Origin: Eupeodes corollae
Taxonomy: Eukaryota; Arthropoda; Insecta; Diptera; Syrphidae
Reading direction: 5' to 3'
Length of the DNA: 64,000 bases
NCBI RefSeq assembly: GCF_945859685.1
Contig: NC_079148.1
Span: forward strand, 6,696,001-6,760,000
How positions within the stretch are numbered: the stretch's first letter is position 1; each line of letters starts with the position of its first letter. Both the position numbers and the translations under genes were made by a program. The notes below the pieces were generated by a model. That model was not told the origin of the DNA. It ran no database searches and saw nothing but the letters and a program-made list of their open reading frames with translations. Below are positions 44,889 through 56,559 of this stretch, piece by piece.

Positions 44889-45170
44889 CAAAGTCGCAAA
44901 TCGCAGCGCCAGGTATTCAGCACGTTGTTTTCGCATGCCAAAATTTGCTCGGAAACGTTGCTGAATACGAATTATGACAAATCTTTGTCTGTGATACTCT
45001 TTCCGAAGTGTCCACATCAACAATGTAGCTCTAAAACGCCGCTGAATTGTGATGATTTTCATAGTTTTCTTAAATTCAGCGCGATCCTTCTTCATCTTAA
45101 GCAATCTTTTAAAGAACCTTTGTATGGACATTAATTTGGATCTTAATTCAGCGTATTCAGCACGTTGTTT
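44889..45170 (-). pseudogene. Abnormal-spindle (ASPM)-type IQ-repeat fragment
   Basis: The minus-strand frame has three IQ-type units about 24 residues apart: SIQRFFKRLLKMKKDRAEF, TIQRRFRATLLMWTLRKEY and RIQQRFRANFGMRKQRAEY. It ends in LALRFATL and a stop. Arrays with QRFRAN and KQRAEY wording are characteristic of Asp/ASPM, the spindle-pole protein that binds calmodulin through its IQ motifs. Upstream on this strand, similarity ends in a (TAGA)n-like microsatellite (about 45180-45225). No splice sites or further exons are seen, so this is a displaced fragment rather than the gene. The LINE F tail abuts it. Confidence 0.6.
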
Positions 45171-45229
45171 TTGCATTGAAAGATATAATCTGTATCTATC
45201 TATCTTTCTATTTATGTATCTAGATAACT

Positions 45230-46995
45230 TTAATATAGTGGCGTTATTAAATGACCACAACTGTAGCTGTAATATGCAATATATTATAAGGGCTATAATC
45301 TGTTATTACATTGATTGTTTTGCTTTGCCTTTCTATATATTCGTATAAAGAAGAACCGAAGGCCGTTTTGGAACTGGTATACTGGATGTTCGATGTCGAC
45401 TCTAGAGAGGCATAGAATCCAAAAACCAATTGGAGCACGAAATATGCCAATGACGACTCCAACCAACTACGACGACGGACGACGGAAAGATACGCTTTTG
45501 AAAACGTTATTTGTTGTAATTGCTAACTAACCCCATCATATATTTAGTAATTCCACTCAAAGCTGGGCATAGTAGCATTAATAAGATTAAATTTCCATCT
45601 TCATTTTGTATCTCATCTATTTCGGATAGGTCGGATTCCTAAATTTCTATTAACAAATATATCTGCATACATATACCCATAGCTATAGCCACATACGTAC
45701 TATTATTCAGATGCTGACTATGAGTCGGAGTCCTAATGTAATTGAAGTTTTGGCCAATAGCTCGTTTCGTTATAACTGGAAAGATCTAAGTCGGTCCGTC
45801 GCGTCGTGCGTCGTCATCGTCGTAGTCGCCCTTCCATAGTCGGTCTGTTGGTTGGTTGGTGGTACAAAGTATGCATAAAGCCTCAACCTCAATATATCGA
45901 ACATTGCCATTGCTTCACATCTTTTATCGAAGGGGTGGCAAATTAGAGAGAACTCAGTCTCGTCTCTATCCCAACTCCCAGCCTCTAGAATTCAAATGTA
46001 TGGAACGTACATATAGGACGTGAATAGGTTGTTTATAGAGTATGAGGTTATGGTGGATGACGCCCTTGACAATGGTATCCGTTGACGATGTACACAAATC
46101 CGTCTCCGGCAACCACAGTCATTCACATTCATTGCATAACGAGCTAAGGGATATACGAATATGTATACCAGCACCGCACCGACCACGTTCTGAGAACTGA
46201 AGAATAACCGACAGAAGCATCACCAGCACCAGAACCAGCATCAGAATCATCAGTGTACCATCAGCCTCAATTTGAATTTGGCAAATTCTGGGTCAGTAAT
46301 GCCGTTTGTTCCTTTCTGCTGATGGAATGTGTTCCACACAATGATTTTGATGTATTTTGGAAGGACACCCTTAGATCTTTGCGTTTGTTTGTTAGTGCGC
46401 CTCTCTCGTTTCCTCGTTTCGCCTAACCTAGCCTAGCCTCGTGTTGTCCTGGTCCTGCTGATTTAAGGCTTGCAAAAAATGAAATGATTTGCCCTTTTGT
46501 TCATTTTATCTGTGATGGCAGCAGAACGAAGGACGCTGTTCTTATATGTCGGTCGGTAAGGTAGATATGTAGGTCTTGGAGCGGAGGGGTGGGAGGGGTA
46601 AAGTCCGTCCATTTATAGCGTTGTCGCCATATGTGGGAATGGTTCATGGTTATTATTCGAGGCACAATAAAGTTGAGATGGATTTTTTTTCATCAATTTT
46701 CATTTGAAGAATAAAATATGCAGTTTGGATTTTTGTCTTTGACTTGTGATATTATTCGGACGAATTTATGTTAAATTGGTTTAACTTTGATTCGATTTTA
46801 TTGACGAATAGAAAATTCGAATATTTGAAATGCGAAGACAGAAAACAAACCAGCAGAAAAAAGTTAGAATGACAACCTCATATACATTTTTATTTTTTTA
46901 AGCCTCCCTTGAAGTTCGTTAAAATGTTGAGGCTCATAAGTCGAATTTCTTCGAACATACGTAGTTTCATTTCAGTTTGGTCAATATTTTTTAAG
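45230..46995. other. No gene recognised; mixed low-complexity DNA
   Basis: It includes GC-richer GTCGTCGTC-like words at 45795-45830 and CAGCACCAGAACCAGCATCAG words at 46215-46250. Neither gives a supported coding exon. It may be an intron or intergenic DNA of a gene not otherwise visible. Confidence 0.4.
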
Positions 46996-46999
46996 TTAT

Positions 47000-47978
47000 A
47001 TCGATTTTTTCGTTCTTTTCGTCGTTTTCTACTCCTTCACTCTCCATTTATGCAGACGGAACTAAAAAACACCCAAAGAATTTTTCTCTCAAAGTACCCT
47101 AAAGCGCTCTCAACCTTCTTTGACAACCGGGATTGTGAGAGTCTTATAGATGGTGGATTTAGATGCTCGAGAGAGAGACTTTACTACACAATTGCTTTCT
47201 AAGTCCAAAGAAGCACCGATTTGCAAGAGTTATTCTCTGTTTGATTTCAGCATACACTCGTACTTGGTCTTGCACTCATTGACCGCAATTGACAATGCCC
47301 AAAAACGCACCACTGACATCACGCTTTGATCTTCAAATTATGTCTGCGTATCCGAGTAATTGGAGGTCCAAATGTCCCTCTGTGCCTCTAGAGCTGACGG
47401 TTAAGTTTTGAACAATTCTTTCCAGAACGATATTGAAGAAGTCATGACAGTGCATCGCTATTTGTAAAACCTTTTTTGACATTAATCGGTGAGATCTTTT
47501 CTGACCTTGATAGAGCAGCGTGCATTCTCCATCGTCATTCTGCACAAACGGATAAGTTTGACAGGTATGCCAAAACTAGACATTGCTTTGCAGAGCTCTT
47601 CTCTATACGTGGTTGATGTTTGGTATTGATTAAAAGTTCTTATATTTTTTTTCAAAAACGTGTAACGTGAATCTTGATTTCCAATTTTGAACTCAATCTA
47701 CCCAATACTTAAAGCTGAAGGGTTTTTTTCCAAGATCTGCCGTAATGTAACTATTTAGTAAATTGTAGGATTTCTGGTGTGAAGACACTCTAATAAGGAC
47801 CTACCAGGTTGTTGACGAACGGTTTCAGACGTAGAGGGTCTCCTTTCTTGTGTATTGGATAAACTTAGCCGATATTCTGCTCATCGGGTATGCTTTCTTC
47901 CGACCATATTTTTCAGATGAGTTGGTGCATACTCCCTTCCGAGTATCACCTGGTGCTTTGAATAATTCGGTAGCTATG
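47000..47978 (-). pseudogene. RTE-type LINE copy D, 5'-truncated
   Basis: It aligns with copy B from the C-terminal domain to the RT start, but with several deletions. The minus strand gives MSKKVLQIAMHCHDFFNIVL-like shifted frames, then NIVLERIVQNLTVSSRG and LLGYADI (catalytic box damaged). About 130 bp at 47605-47735 have no counterpart in copy B and look like an insertion. Its 5' truncation point lies directly at the 3' end of copy E. Confidence 0.75.
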
Positions 47979-47984
47979 CTGTAC

Positions 47985-50690
47985 TTTAGTTGGCACTACA
48001 GCACATTGTGCTCCTGGGCCTCAAGTAATAACTTTCGCCAGCTTACTCGATCACTAGCTTGCTGTCTCCAGTTTCGAATACCAAGTTGACGTGAGTCGGC
48101 CTCAACTTGATCACTCCACCGGAGATGAGGCCTGCCTCTGCTTCTTGTTCCCTCAGGCTTGGCGTTGAATACCTTACGAGCTGGAGCTTCGATGTTCATT
48201 CGTTCGACATGCTCTAGCCATCTTAAGCGTTCTGACGCTTTTTTTTGACCAGTGGCAAGACGCTTTACAACTTGTATAACTCCTGATTAAATCTTCTTCG
48301 CCAAATGTAACTTTTCCTGTCGACACAAACCGGGACACGCAGAACCTTCCTCTCTAAGATACCAAGAGATCCTTCATCCGCCTGGGAGAGGGTCCATGCT
48401 TCTGCACCATACAGCAAGACTGGGATGATTAAAGTTTTGTACAGTGTCTCTTTGGTACTTCGCGATAGTGCCTTATTCCTCAACTGCATACTTAGGCCAA
48501 AGAAAGAGCGATTGGCAATGATAATTCTGTGTTTGATCCTTGCGCTGATGTCATTTGCAGAATTAACAGCAGTACCCAGATAAACAAATTCGTTTACCAC
48601 CTCGAAGTTGTACCTGTCATTTGTCACATTTTGACCAAGTGTGAATCGACTCTATTTGACGACAGTAAATATTTCGTTTTGTCCTCGCTAATGTCAAGAC
48701 CCATTTTCTTCGCCTCAGACTCGGCATTAGAGAAAGCACTCGTCACTGCTCGTGGTTGTTCCCATAATGTCAATGTCCTCTGCATATCCAAGATATTGTG
48801 TAGATTTTTGAAAGATGGTGCCACTTGTATTGGCTTTGATGTTGCGCGAGTCTCTTTCAATTTTGACGCAGCAACTAGCATTTTCCAGCATCATCCTGAT
48901 AAGTCGTATCACTTTGGTAGGGATGTCATAAGCTGCTTTAAAATCGATGAAAAGATGGTGTGTTTCGAGGTTATGTTTTTGGGTCTTTTCTAGGATTTGG
49001 AGTAGATTGAAAATTTTGTCAATAGTAGATTTTCCAGGCCTAAAGCCACACTGTTAAGGTCCAATAAGTTCGTCAGTTAATGGCTTCAGGCGTTCACATA
49101 ATACGCTTGACAAGATCTTGTACGCGATGTTTAAAAGGCTAATGCCTCTGTGCTTAAGTCCCACTCGTCGGATCTTCAACCAAATGGATTTGACGTGTCT
49201 GCTCGCTGGCGGAATCGTTGAATTCATCACCATTAAGCAGCTGGTTGAAATGATCTCTCCAGATTTTTAGCATTGACTACGTCTCAACTACGGTATTCCC
49301 CTCCTTATCTTTGTATCCCGTTGTTTTCTTTTTGACTCTTCTATAAAAGCTCCGCACCTGTTTCTTGTTAATACATCCCTGGATCTCCTCGACTTCAAGC
49401 TGCTCATGGGATTTTGTCTTTCTTCTGAGCAAGCGGTTCTCATCCCTTCTCTTGTCGATGTAGAGCGGGCGGGAAGATCGTGTTCTCCTTTGCTGCCACA
49501 ATCTGTATGCTTTCGTTTTGGCTTTGTTTGCCTGAACACATTCAGAGTCAAACCAGGGGTTCCTTGGTAGCGGCTGTGAGAAACCTAGCACCTCTTCTGC
49601 AGCATTCCTGATGGATTGTATGCAAAGCTGCCAGTGGGTCTCTGGGCACATTTAGGATACTCGGTCGGCAATGGCATTGGCGGTATCCTCCTGCTGCAGT
49701 CTTCCAACGTTGAATCTTCTCCTCGAGGTTGTGCCTAAGAGCTTCCATGGATATTCGTACGCGCAGTTAAGCACCAATTAGGTAGTGTACCGCCAAGTAC
49801 CTTTGTTAATATCTGTTCGAGGGAATCTGGTGCTACTCAACACCATGTTTTTCTCTGCTAGGAAGTCGATAAGGCTGAGTCCGTTTCCAGAGGTGATGTC
49901 GTGTAGGCTATGTCTTCTGATTGACCTACCAAAGATGCCTTCTTTACCAATTTTGGCTTTAAAATCTCCCAGGAGAATTTTAACATCGTTTTTGGTACAT
50001 TGCTTATATGTTTTTGCTAGGAGGTCGTAGAATTCTTCTTTGGTATTATCATCCTTTTCTTCCGTCAGGGCATGCGCGCTGATATGGCTCAGCTGGTGGA
50101 ATTTTGCCTTAGTGCGGATTGTCGTCACTCTTTCGTTTACTTCCCGAAAGCTTAAAACTCTTTGCCTTAGTTTCCCTCTGACAGCAAAACCACATCCAAA
50201 TCAGCACTTCCTTCCTCGAGTAGACACTTCCCGTAGTAGAAATCACAGCCTTCAATCTTCCTACTGCCTGGCCCATTCCATCGCATCTCCTGGAGGGCTG
50301 TCACATCAGCTTTGATTTCGGCGAGGGCATCGGCAAGCTGCTCTGCTTTGCATGGTCGGTTGAGTGTACACACATTCCATGCACATACATGTAAATCGTT
50401 GTCCGTTTTTCGTTTGCCGGGGGGTTGTCAACATTATAAGTTCGTTCATCCGAGGATATTACTTGTGTTTTCATCACACTTTAAAACTTTCTTTCATGAA
50501 CGGCTTGTGAGGCCTGCGCATCACTGAGATCGTTGGAACTGGTTTTTCAGAGCGATGACTGGTCTTTTGCTCCTACTTCTTGAGAAGGTCACTTAGGTGA
50601 CACAGCACAACGTTCGTCGTTAGTTCACCTTTCGGCTATCCAGCGGGCACCACTAGGAGGTGACGATACGATTTTGCACCACCACCACCA
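47985..50690 (-). pseudogene. RTE-type LINE copy E, a second subfamily
   Basis: Minus-strand endonuclease blocks are MCTLNRPCKAEQLADALAE, ADVTALQEMRWNGPG (50167-50373) and ILLGDFKAKIGKEGIFG (49778-50128). The linker at 49277-49651 has NPWFDSECVQANKAKTKAYR and RSFYRRVKKKTTG. RT remnants follow, with the catalytic box LGYAEDIDIMG near 48800. The C-terminal frames are 48265-48627 (FVYLGTAVNSANDISARIKH, LLYGAEAWTLSQADEG) and 47996-48199 (MNIEAPARKVFNAKPEG, LGIRNWRQQASDRVSW). It is clearly diverged from copies A-D. The 3' end reads GTGCTGTAGTGCCAAC on its own strand. Stops and frame changes make it inactive. The 5' boundary is approximate. Confidence 0.82.
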
Positions 50691-50811
50691 GAATACTTTT
50701 GTCAGCTTATATAATTTCCACGATAAAAAAAATGTGTCATGAAATTATCTATTAGATTAAAACATAGATTTTTACAATTATAATAAGAAAAACTGTTGTA
50801 CAACAATTTGT

Positions 50812-51066
50812 TCATGCCAGCGGTCTTGGATACGATCTCTACCTATGCCATTTTAAGTCTTTTTTCACGGGTACTGCCTCTTGCGAGGAATTGACAAATT
50901 CTCCAAGAGTAATTCTTGGCATAAACAGGCTTTTCCAAATTTGTCGTTCGGACTCGGCTTAAAACTGTAGGTCCCCTCCATCCCTGACAATAGTACTCGC
51001 ACACAGGAATGGTTGAGAGTTGTAAATCACTAGGCCCTAGTTCTCAACGGACTGTTGTGCCACTCA
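50812..51066 (+). mobile_element. SINE copy 2, truncated in its tRNA-like head
   Basis: It starts within the B-box part of the head (CATGCCAGCGGTCTTGG, compared with CATGCAAGGGGTCTTGG in copy 3) and carries the complete body. It ends AACGGACTGTTGTGCCACTC, followed by an AT-rich tail. Confidence 0.78.
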
Positions 51067-51226
51067 ATTTTATTTAATTAACCTTTAAAAAAAACACCCG
51101 GTGCTCACGGACATTTTGGATTGATGAATTTGCAAATGACATTTAGTGAGCTTCTCCCTTACATGTCACATTTTTTCTGTATAAAATGAAAATGACAACA
51201 AATAACAATATTTTAGTAACCTTTAA

Positions 51227-51629
51227 AGCACTATTCACATGAGCACTACCAACGAATGAAGGAATATTCGTCGATTTTGACATTTCTTTCACATGCGAGT
51301 TTTCAATTCGTCGCGAATAAAATTTGACTTTGACAAGTGACCAAAATAAGAATGATTTTTTTAGGTTAAGTATGCGCGATTATTTTATTCGTTGCGAGTG
51401 TGGATAATGTGAAACGCGAATAAAGTTTGACAGTTCGTGTAAATTTATTTTCTTAAATTTATCAATACATGATGTTGAAAAGTAAAAGTATGCATCATAA
51501 ATCAAAAAGAAACTATATTGTTATATCGTTTTGTTTATAATTTGTGTGGAAATATGTCTTCAAACTTATATAAACTCACATTTTGTAATTCATTCGTCGT
51601 TGTCTGGCCGCGCTCATGTGAATACTGCT
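51227..51629. mobile_element. MITE with 18-bp TIR and TAA target duplication
   Basis: AGCACTATTCACATGAGC (51227-51244) and GCTCATGTGAATACTGCT (51612-51629) are inverted repeats with one mismatch. TAA lies directly outside both (51224-51226, 51630-51632). The 403-bp interior has no coding capacity but holds several ATTCGTCG words. A 3-bp TAA duplication fits PIF/Harbinger. The right subterminal stretch TTCGTCGTTGTCTGGCC resembles TTCGTCGTCTGTGGCC at the Harbinger element's right end (1464-1479). Confidence 0.75.
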
Positions 51630-51632
51630 TAA

Positions 51633-54070
51633 GAAATTGAAATTAATATCTGATCCCTCTGTCTCCAACGTTTATTTTAAAAAATATAATTCAAAAAATT
51701 AAATCCATAAGCTTTAGCTCACTGGTACAGAAGTTGAACTATTAAAGCTTTAGCATTAAAGTTAAAAGCACACAAAATATGACTGCTGAAGCTTTATTAT
51801 AAAACTTGAAGCTCACCCCGAACTTTAATGAACTGACAGTTGGCGTTGGCTTTGGCACATCATTATTGTTTGAACGCTTGAATGGGGAATCCCATAATAT
51901 CTTAATTTTATCTAAAAGAAAAGCAAAATATTATTCATTTAGTTGCATAGTTGACAATTCATTATATTTTTTTGCATTTGGATAACGTGTTAGTTTAGTT
52001 CCACATTTACGCTTGTTGTATTTATTTGTCATGCTGGGGCATTATTCAAGAATTTGACGTATAAGGTTGCAGTTTAACTTTATCTTTGCAGTGAATACTT
52101 AATTTATGAAACTGACATGTAACGGTGTAGTTCAATTTTATAAGTGCGTTGAAATAATTGCGTTTTATTGAGCTCTAGTTAAACTTTCAAATTTTAAATA
52201 ATTTTTGTGTGTCCATTCAATAAATTGGTAATTATTGATATTTTGTTTATTATTCGTTGAAAGGTAAATTCGATACTTTTGTGTCTTAATAAATGTCTAA
52301 TTAGTAATTGTATGGTTGTATTTTTGGTTAATTTGGTTTGAAATTTTGATTTTAATTTTTCGAAGTTAGTGGATTAGTGTCTTTAATTTTGACAGTTCAT
52401 TAGAAAATCGTTGAGAACTTACATCAAACTCAATTATATTTAAGGTGCATATTAATTATAATAATTGTTTTTTTAAGCTTTTTGTTTTGTTATATATAAA
52501 TACAATTCCATTAGCAATTTAAATAAATTGATATAAATCATATTGTCATTATGACAAAGAAAAAAAAACAAATTTCGTTTTGTTTGTGAATTTTTAATTC
52601 TCTTGATCGTGATTAATTCGTCTAATATTTTATTGTTTATTAGCTTAAAACATCTTATCTTAAAGATATTTTTGTGCAATGCAATTGCTTTGATAGGAAT
52701 TGATAATTTATTAAAGATTGAGTGATAATAATTTGTAATTAATCTAAAATTGAATTATGGCCAATATGACACTTGCACTTTGCCTTTGCACTTTAATTCA
52801 GTTAACTTTTGAAATCAAGTACTAAAACACTCTCAAGCACATTTAATTTTCTATTTATTTCTGTATCAGAGAAGTAATGGTTGTTTTTTTGTTAAATTTT
52901 TAAGTGCCTTATAAAAATTATTGTAACCAATATTTACCAGTTGAATTGTAAATTATAATTGAAGTACAAAATATCTGCCACCATAGATTGTTAATTATGG
53001 CCCTTTCATATTCTTTACGAAAACAAATATAAAACACTTTAAAATCAAACGGAATACTGATATGAAATAAATTAAAAATAAAAGTCCAATAATCATTAAT
53101 TTTACTTGTTAAATTAATTCTAAACCCAAAACGTTTTTATAACACGCATGTGAACGTGGATTAAACATAGTAAGTTCTAAAAATAAGTGTGATTGAAGGT
53201 TCAGCAATACTGAATGGGATTTTCTTTGGGTAAACTAAATCAATTCATTTTTGATCTAGATATGTGAATACACAAAATCAACCTGTTTGTTGAATTCCAT
53301 GGGACACGATAAATTAATTTATTTTTGCTTAAAGATCGAATCTGCTGATCTAGATTTCCGGCAGATTTACCCTTCTTTTCACAATTTTAATAAAATTGTC
53401 AGCTATAAGTCATATAATATAAGAAATATAACGAACCTGTTTGAAAATATCTATCTGGAATTTTGGCAAATCTAGTGCACTGGCTAAGAAGTACAAATCT
53501 GAATTTACCAATTGAAACCCCCAAAAGTTTTTAAGGAGCTTTTGCTCAAAATTTTAGTTGATTATAGACACGATATTAAATTATTTGTTTACATGGTTTT
53601 GGTCATTTTAACCTTTCTAACATTTAATGTAATCTTAATTCAAAAAATGTTTGTTTCATTTTCTAGTATTCTTTGACATTTATAAATGTCAAAATCTACA
53701 TAATTTTTATACACTTACATTGTGTCAGGTAAATCTATTATATTTGATTTGTCTCTCAAAATTCGTCTTCTTAGTTTTTCTTTTGAATTCTGCTTCCTTT
53801 TTTGACTTAAAATTGAGAATAATATTGCATCCATCTTTAAAACAGCAAAAGTTTCACTTTAGAAACAAGATAAAAATGGATGATACTTCAGTTCTGACAG
53901 TTCGAAGTAATTTCGAAGTATTCGAAATCGATCTAATTGAAGAACATGCAATTTCATTTCACGTGAAATAGAAAAGTGATTTCAATTGACTTTCGATCGA
54001 AATTCGGAACATGGGCGTTATTGTTGTTAAGAAATTATTTAATCATTTTTTTAGCCATATGGCTTCGTAT
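51633..54070. other. No gene recognised; strongly AT-rich
   Basis: About 2.4 kb with only short frames. The 106-codon frame at 53651-53971 has no domain signature. No repeat structure stands out. Confidence 0.45.
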
Positions 54071-54074
54071 GCAT

Positions 54075-54590
54075 TTAAGTAAATTTAACCGAAAAATAAG
54101 TATGAAATCCTTTTTCATTGAAGCACAAATAAACTTCACATTTCTGCCATCGTACAAAACAACCAAATTTGTTGCAATTCTGGCATAGTTGCCTTGGATT
54201 CTTCTTCCATTCCGGTAAATGATCCAATTTAATGACGTGAATAGACGGAGTGCATGGAGTGAGGGCTCGGCTTGTTTGTGTACTTAAAGTTGGTGTTGCA
54301 GGTGGACGACCACGTTTTTTGGTCATACTTAAAACCTTTCCTTCCTTGAGCATATGTCCGGAGACTGCAAGTTTGAAAGCAAACAACGGCATGTATTCAT
54401 CATTTACGTTGATTCGGCGCCAAAGCATTTACAAGGCTCATATCTACCATGTGGAAAAAAAATCGTTTGTATAATTGACGAGAGCGTTAATGGATTATAT
54501 AATAGAATCAAGAAAATCTACACCCCCCATGGCTGATTGTAAACATCCACAGCTTTGTTAACTAAAGTTGTCATTTTAGCAATTATTAAA
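54075..54590 (-). pseudogene. piggyBac-type transposase, C-terminal fragment
   Basis: Minus-strand blocks in order are AMGGVDFLDSII (the hallmark MGGVD-x-DQ/DS segment) near 54530, MVDMSLVNAL near 54450, and DEYMPLFAFKLAVSGHML. A linker containing MTKKRGRPP follows, and then the terminal zinc-binding region: HLPEWKKNPRQLCQNCNK, CFVRWQKCEVYLCF and KGFHTYF. This matches the end of PiggyBac DDE_Tnp_1_7 transposases with their C-terminal Cys-rich ring. Frame changes near 54430 and a stop inside the MGGVD block show it is dead. The catalytic Asp-rich core is not present in the window. Confidence 0.75.
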
Positions 54591-54671
54591 CTTTGTTAGC
54601 AACCTTTACAAAACATTAAACAACATTTTTAAGTGGTGATTAAAAACTCATCTAAGTGAGTGAACCCAAGA

Positions 54672-54712
54672 TCGCCCCCCCCCCCCCTGATGAAAAGTCT
54701 GGATCCGCCCTT
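54672..54712. mobile_element. Possible hAT-type terminus after a poly-C run
   Basis: A run of about fourteen C is followed by TGATGAAAAGTCTGGATCCG and CCCTTG. Read in reverse complement this begins CAAGGGCGGATCCAGAC, like the CAGGGGCGGATC ends of some hAT elements. No partner end was found. Confidence 0.3.
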
Positions 54713-54876
54713 GTATAATCATTATCAACTATCAAATTGATACTCATAATAGGGCTGTAAGAAGTGACAGATGGTAATTGAAATTCCTAAATGTTGACTG
54801 GACCATTCCATTACCTCCTGGTTTTAAAGTTTAAAGGAGGAATAAAGTCGTTTTAGAATCTAAATGTAATTTTGAC

Positions 54877-55576
54877 ATTTACGGTTGTCAAAGATCAAGT
54901 AATTGACAATTGAAACATTTTGTCAATTAATTGATAAATTGGTATTATGAGCGAGTTGATCATTTTTTGATCCATTGTGAACAAAGATCAAAAATCTATT
55001 GTGAATAGTGCCTATTTACTTCAAATTTTAGTATGTTTGGGATGGATTGTTGTCTTTTCGTTGGTTTTAACTTGTCGTTGATATCTAAAAATACATTAAG
55101 GAAGGCTTTTTTCGAAAGTCTCAAGTTTTGAATGATTTTAAAAGTGAGCCAAATTCAATTTTGTAATGTAACTAAAAAAGATATTTTATCTACATATGTA
55201 CATATGTTCAGCCAAATCCATCGGATTTGAAGCATCGCGTAGTTTTCTTCGAATCTTTGCTTGCTCCAAAGTATTTTCTTCTTCAATTTTATTTTCACCG
55301 AAAAATAGTTCAATAGTAGACATACTTTTGGCTTTCGCGATCCGTAAAATATTTTATCAACAAGGAATTTGTGATTGACTGAAAATTTGATAACTAACAA
55401 ATATTTTGACAACCATAATACCAAGACTGGCAATTTGAATCATTCACAATAGATCTAATTTCTGAAGAGCGTTCACAGTTTAGCAAAAATTTTGATTGCT
55501 GACAACGATAATACCAATTCATCAATTTCATTGAAAAATGTCAACTAGCGTATTGATAATTGACAACCGTAAAAGG
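54877..55576. mobile_element. Long-TIR non-coding element (about 0.7 kb)
   Basis: TTTACGGTTGTCAA and AATTGATAAATTGGTATTAT on the left (54877-54955) recur in reverse complement on the right (55505-55576) as ATAATACCAATTCATCAATT and TTGACAACCGTAAA. Similar spacer sequence lies between the blocks. The arms are about 70-80 bp and diverged. No coding capacity and no certain target duplication. Confidence 0.5.
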
Positions 55577-55579
55577 GCT

Positions 55580-56555
55580 GTAAAAGAACATTTTTAACAA
55601 TTTTGAGAAAATATGAATGGTTTACTTGAATTTGTAAATGTTTTTATTAATTTAAACTACTAAAAACTTTAGCACTTACAAAAGAGGTGAAGATAAAAAC
55701 ATTTAATCAATCAATTAAAATGAATAATGTTGTAAATCAGTGGTTTGTTTAAATTTATAATAACCAAAGGTTTGGATTGGAATTTTTTAAATGAAATATT
55801 TGACATAACCAGAGAGTAATTAAGACGGATTGGAAATATATTATTAATAATGATGGTGTAAGTGCCCCGATCATTTAACTATTCCGAGGCTAAAAGTTAA
55901 TCCAATAAATAGGGCTGTTTAGATACATGAGCTAATTCGCGCGACCCAATTGTTTATTTCAATTCAAATTGAGTATTAGTGTTTGACGTACACTCTTCGC
56001 GACTTATTTTAGAACTTCCGATATTAATTTCAAACACAATGTTAAGACAATCTCTTTCCCCTTCTCCAGTCCGTATTCCCTTAAGAATTGTTTATAATAA
56101 AAATATAAACAAATTTGCACTTGGCTGACAAATGAATCATTAAAAGTTCAATTTTTTTTCTATATCTTAATGGTTAACAACGCAACTCATTTGATTTTAT
56201 CGTTATTCCATTTGAAAGCTTTTTTAATGAGACTTTACCCAATAAAAATAGAATAGTTATCAAAAAGAAAACAAATAATTGGAAGCAATATTGAAATGCA
56301 CGGCTGGCATTTTTGTATTTCATTCATTTGTTTACATTTGAAAATAACAAAAAATCTTTCCAAATAAGATGTATTTTAATATTACAGTCAAAACACGGTA
56401 ACTGCTCTTTAAAAAATATGCAATAGTAAATAAAAAAGAGGCTGGGATGCGACCCACATTGATAACTTCCCGTCTGTCGTTTTGTCTTGTTTAAAATGTT
56501 TGAAAGTTTTCGTGTTTTGTTAAAAAAGTTATCAGTTAAATGTTTCTAAAAAAAA
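55580..56555. other. No gene recognised; AT-rich
   Basis: Only short frames. A small GC-richer patch at 56440-56470 contains a B-box-like word on the minus strand but no full tRNA fold. Confidence 0.4.
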
Positions 56556-56559
56556 TTTA

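Noticed and set aside
48529..48993. 154-codon + strand frame
   Set aside because: Antisense to the RT of RTE copy E.
53651..53971. 106-codon frame in AT-rich DNA
   Set aside because: Hydrophobic and Lys/Phe-rich translation expected from AT-rich DNA; no motif.
56425..56475. B-box-like word in a GC-richer patch
   Set aside because: No A box at the correct distance and no cloverleaf; insufficient for a tRNA or SINE call.
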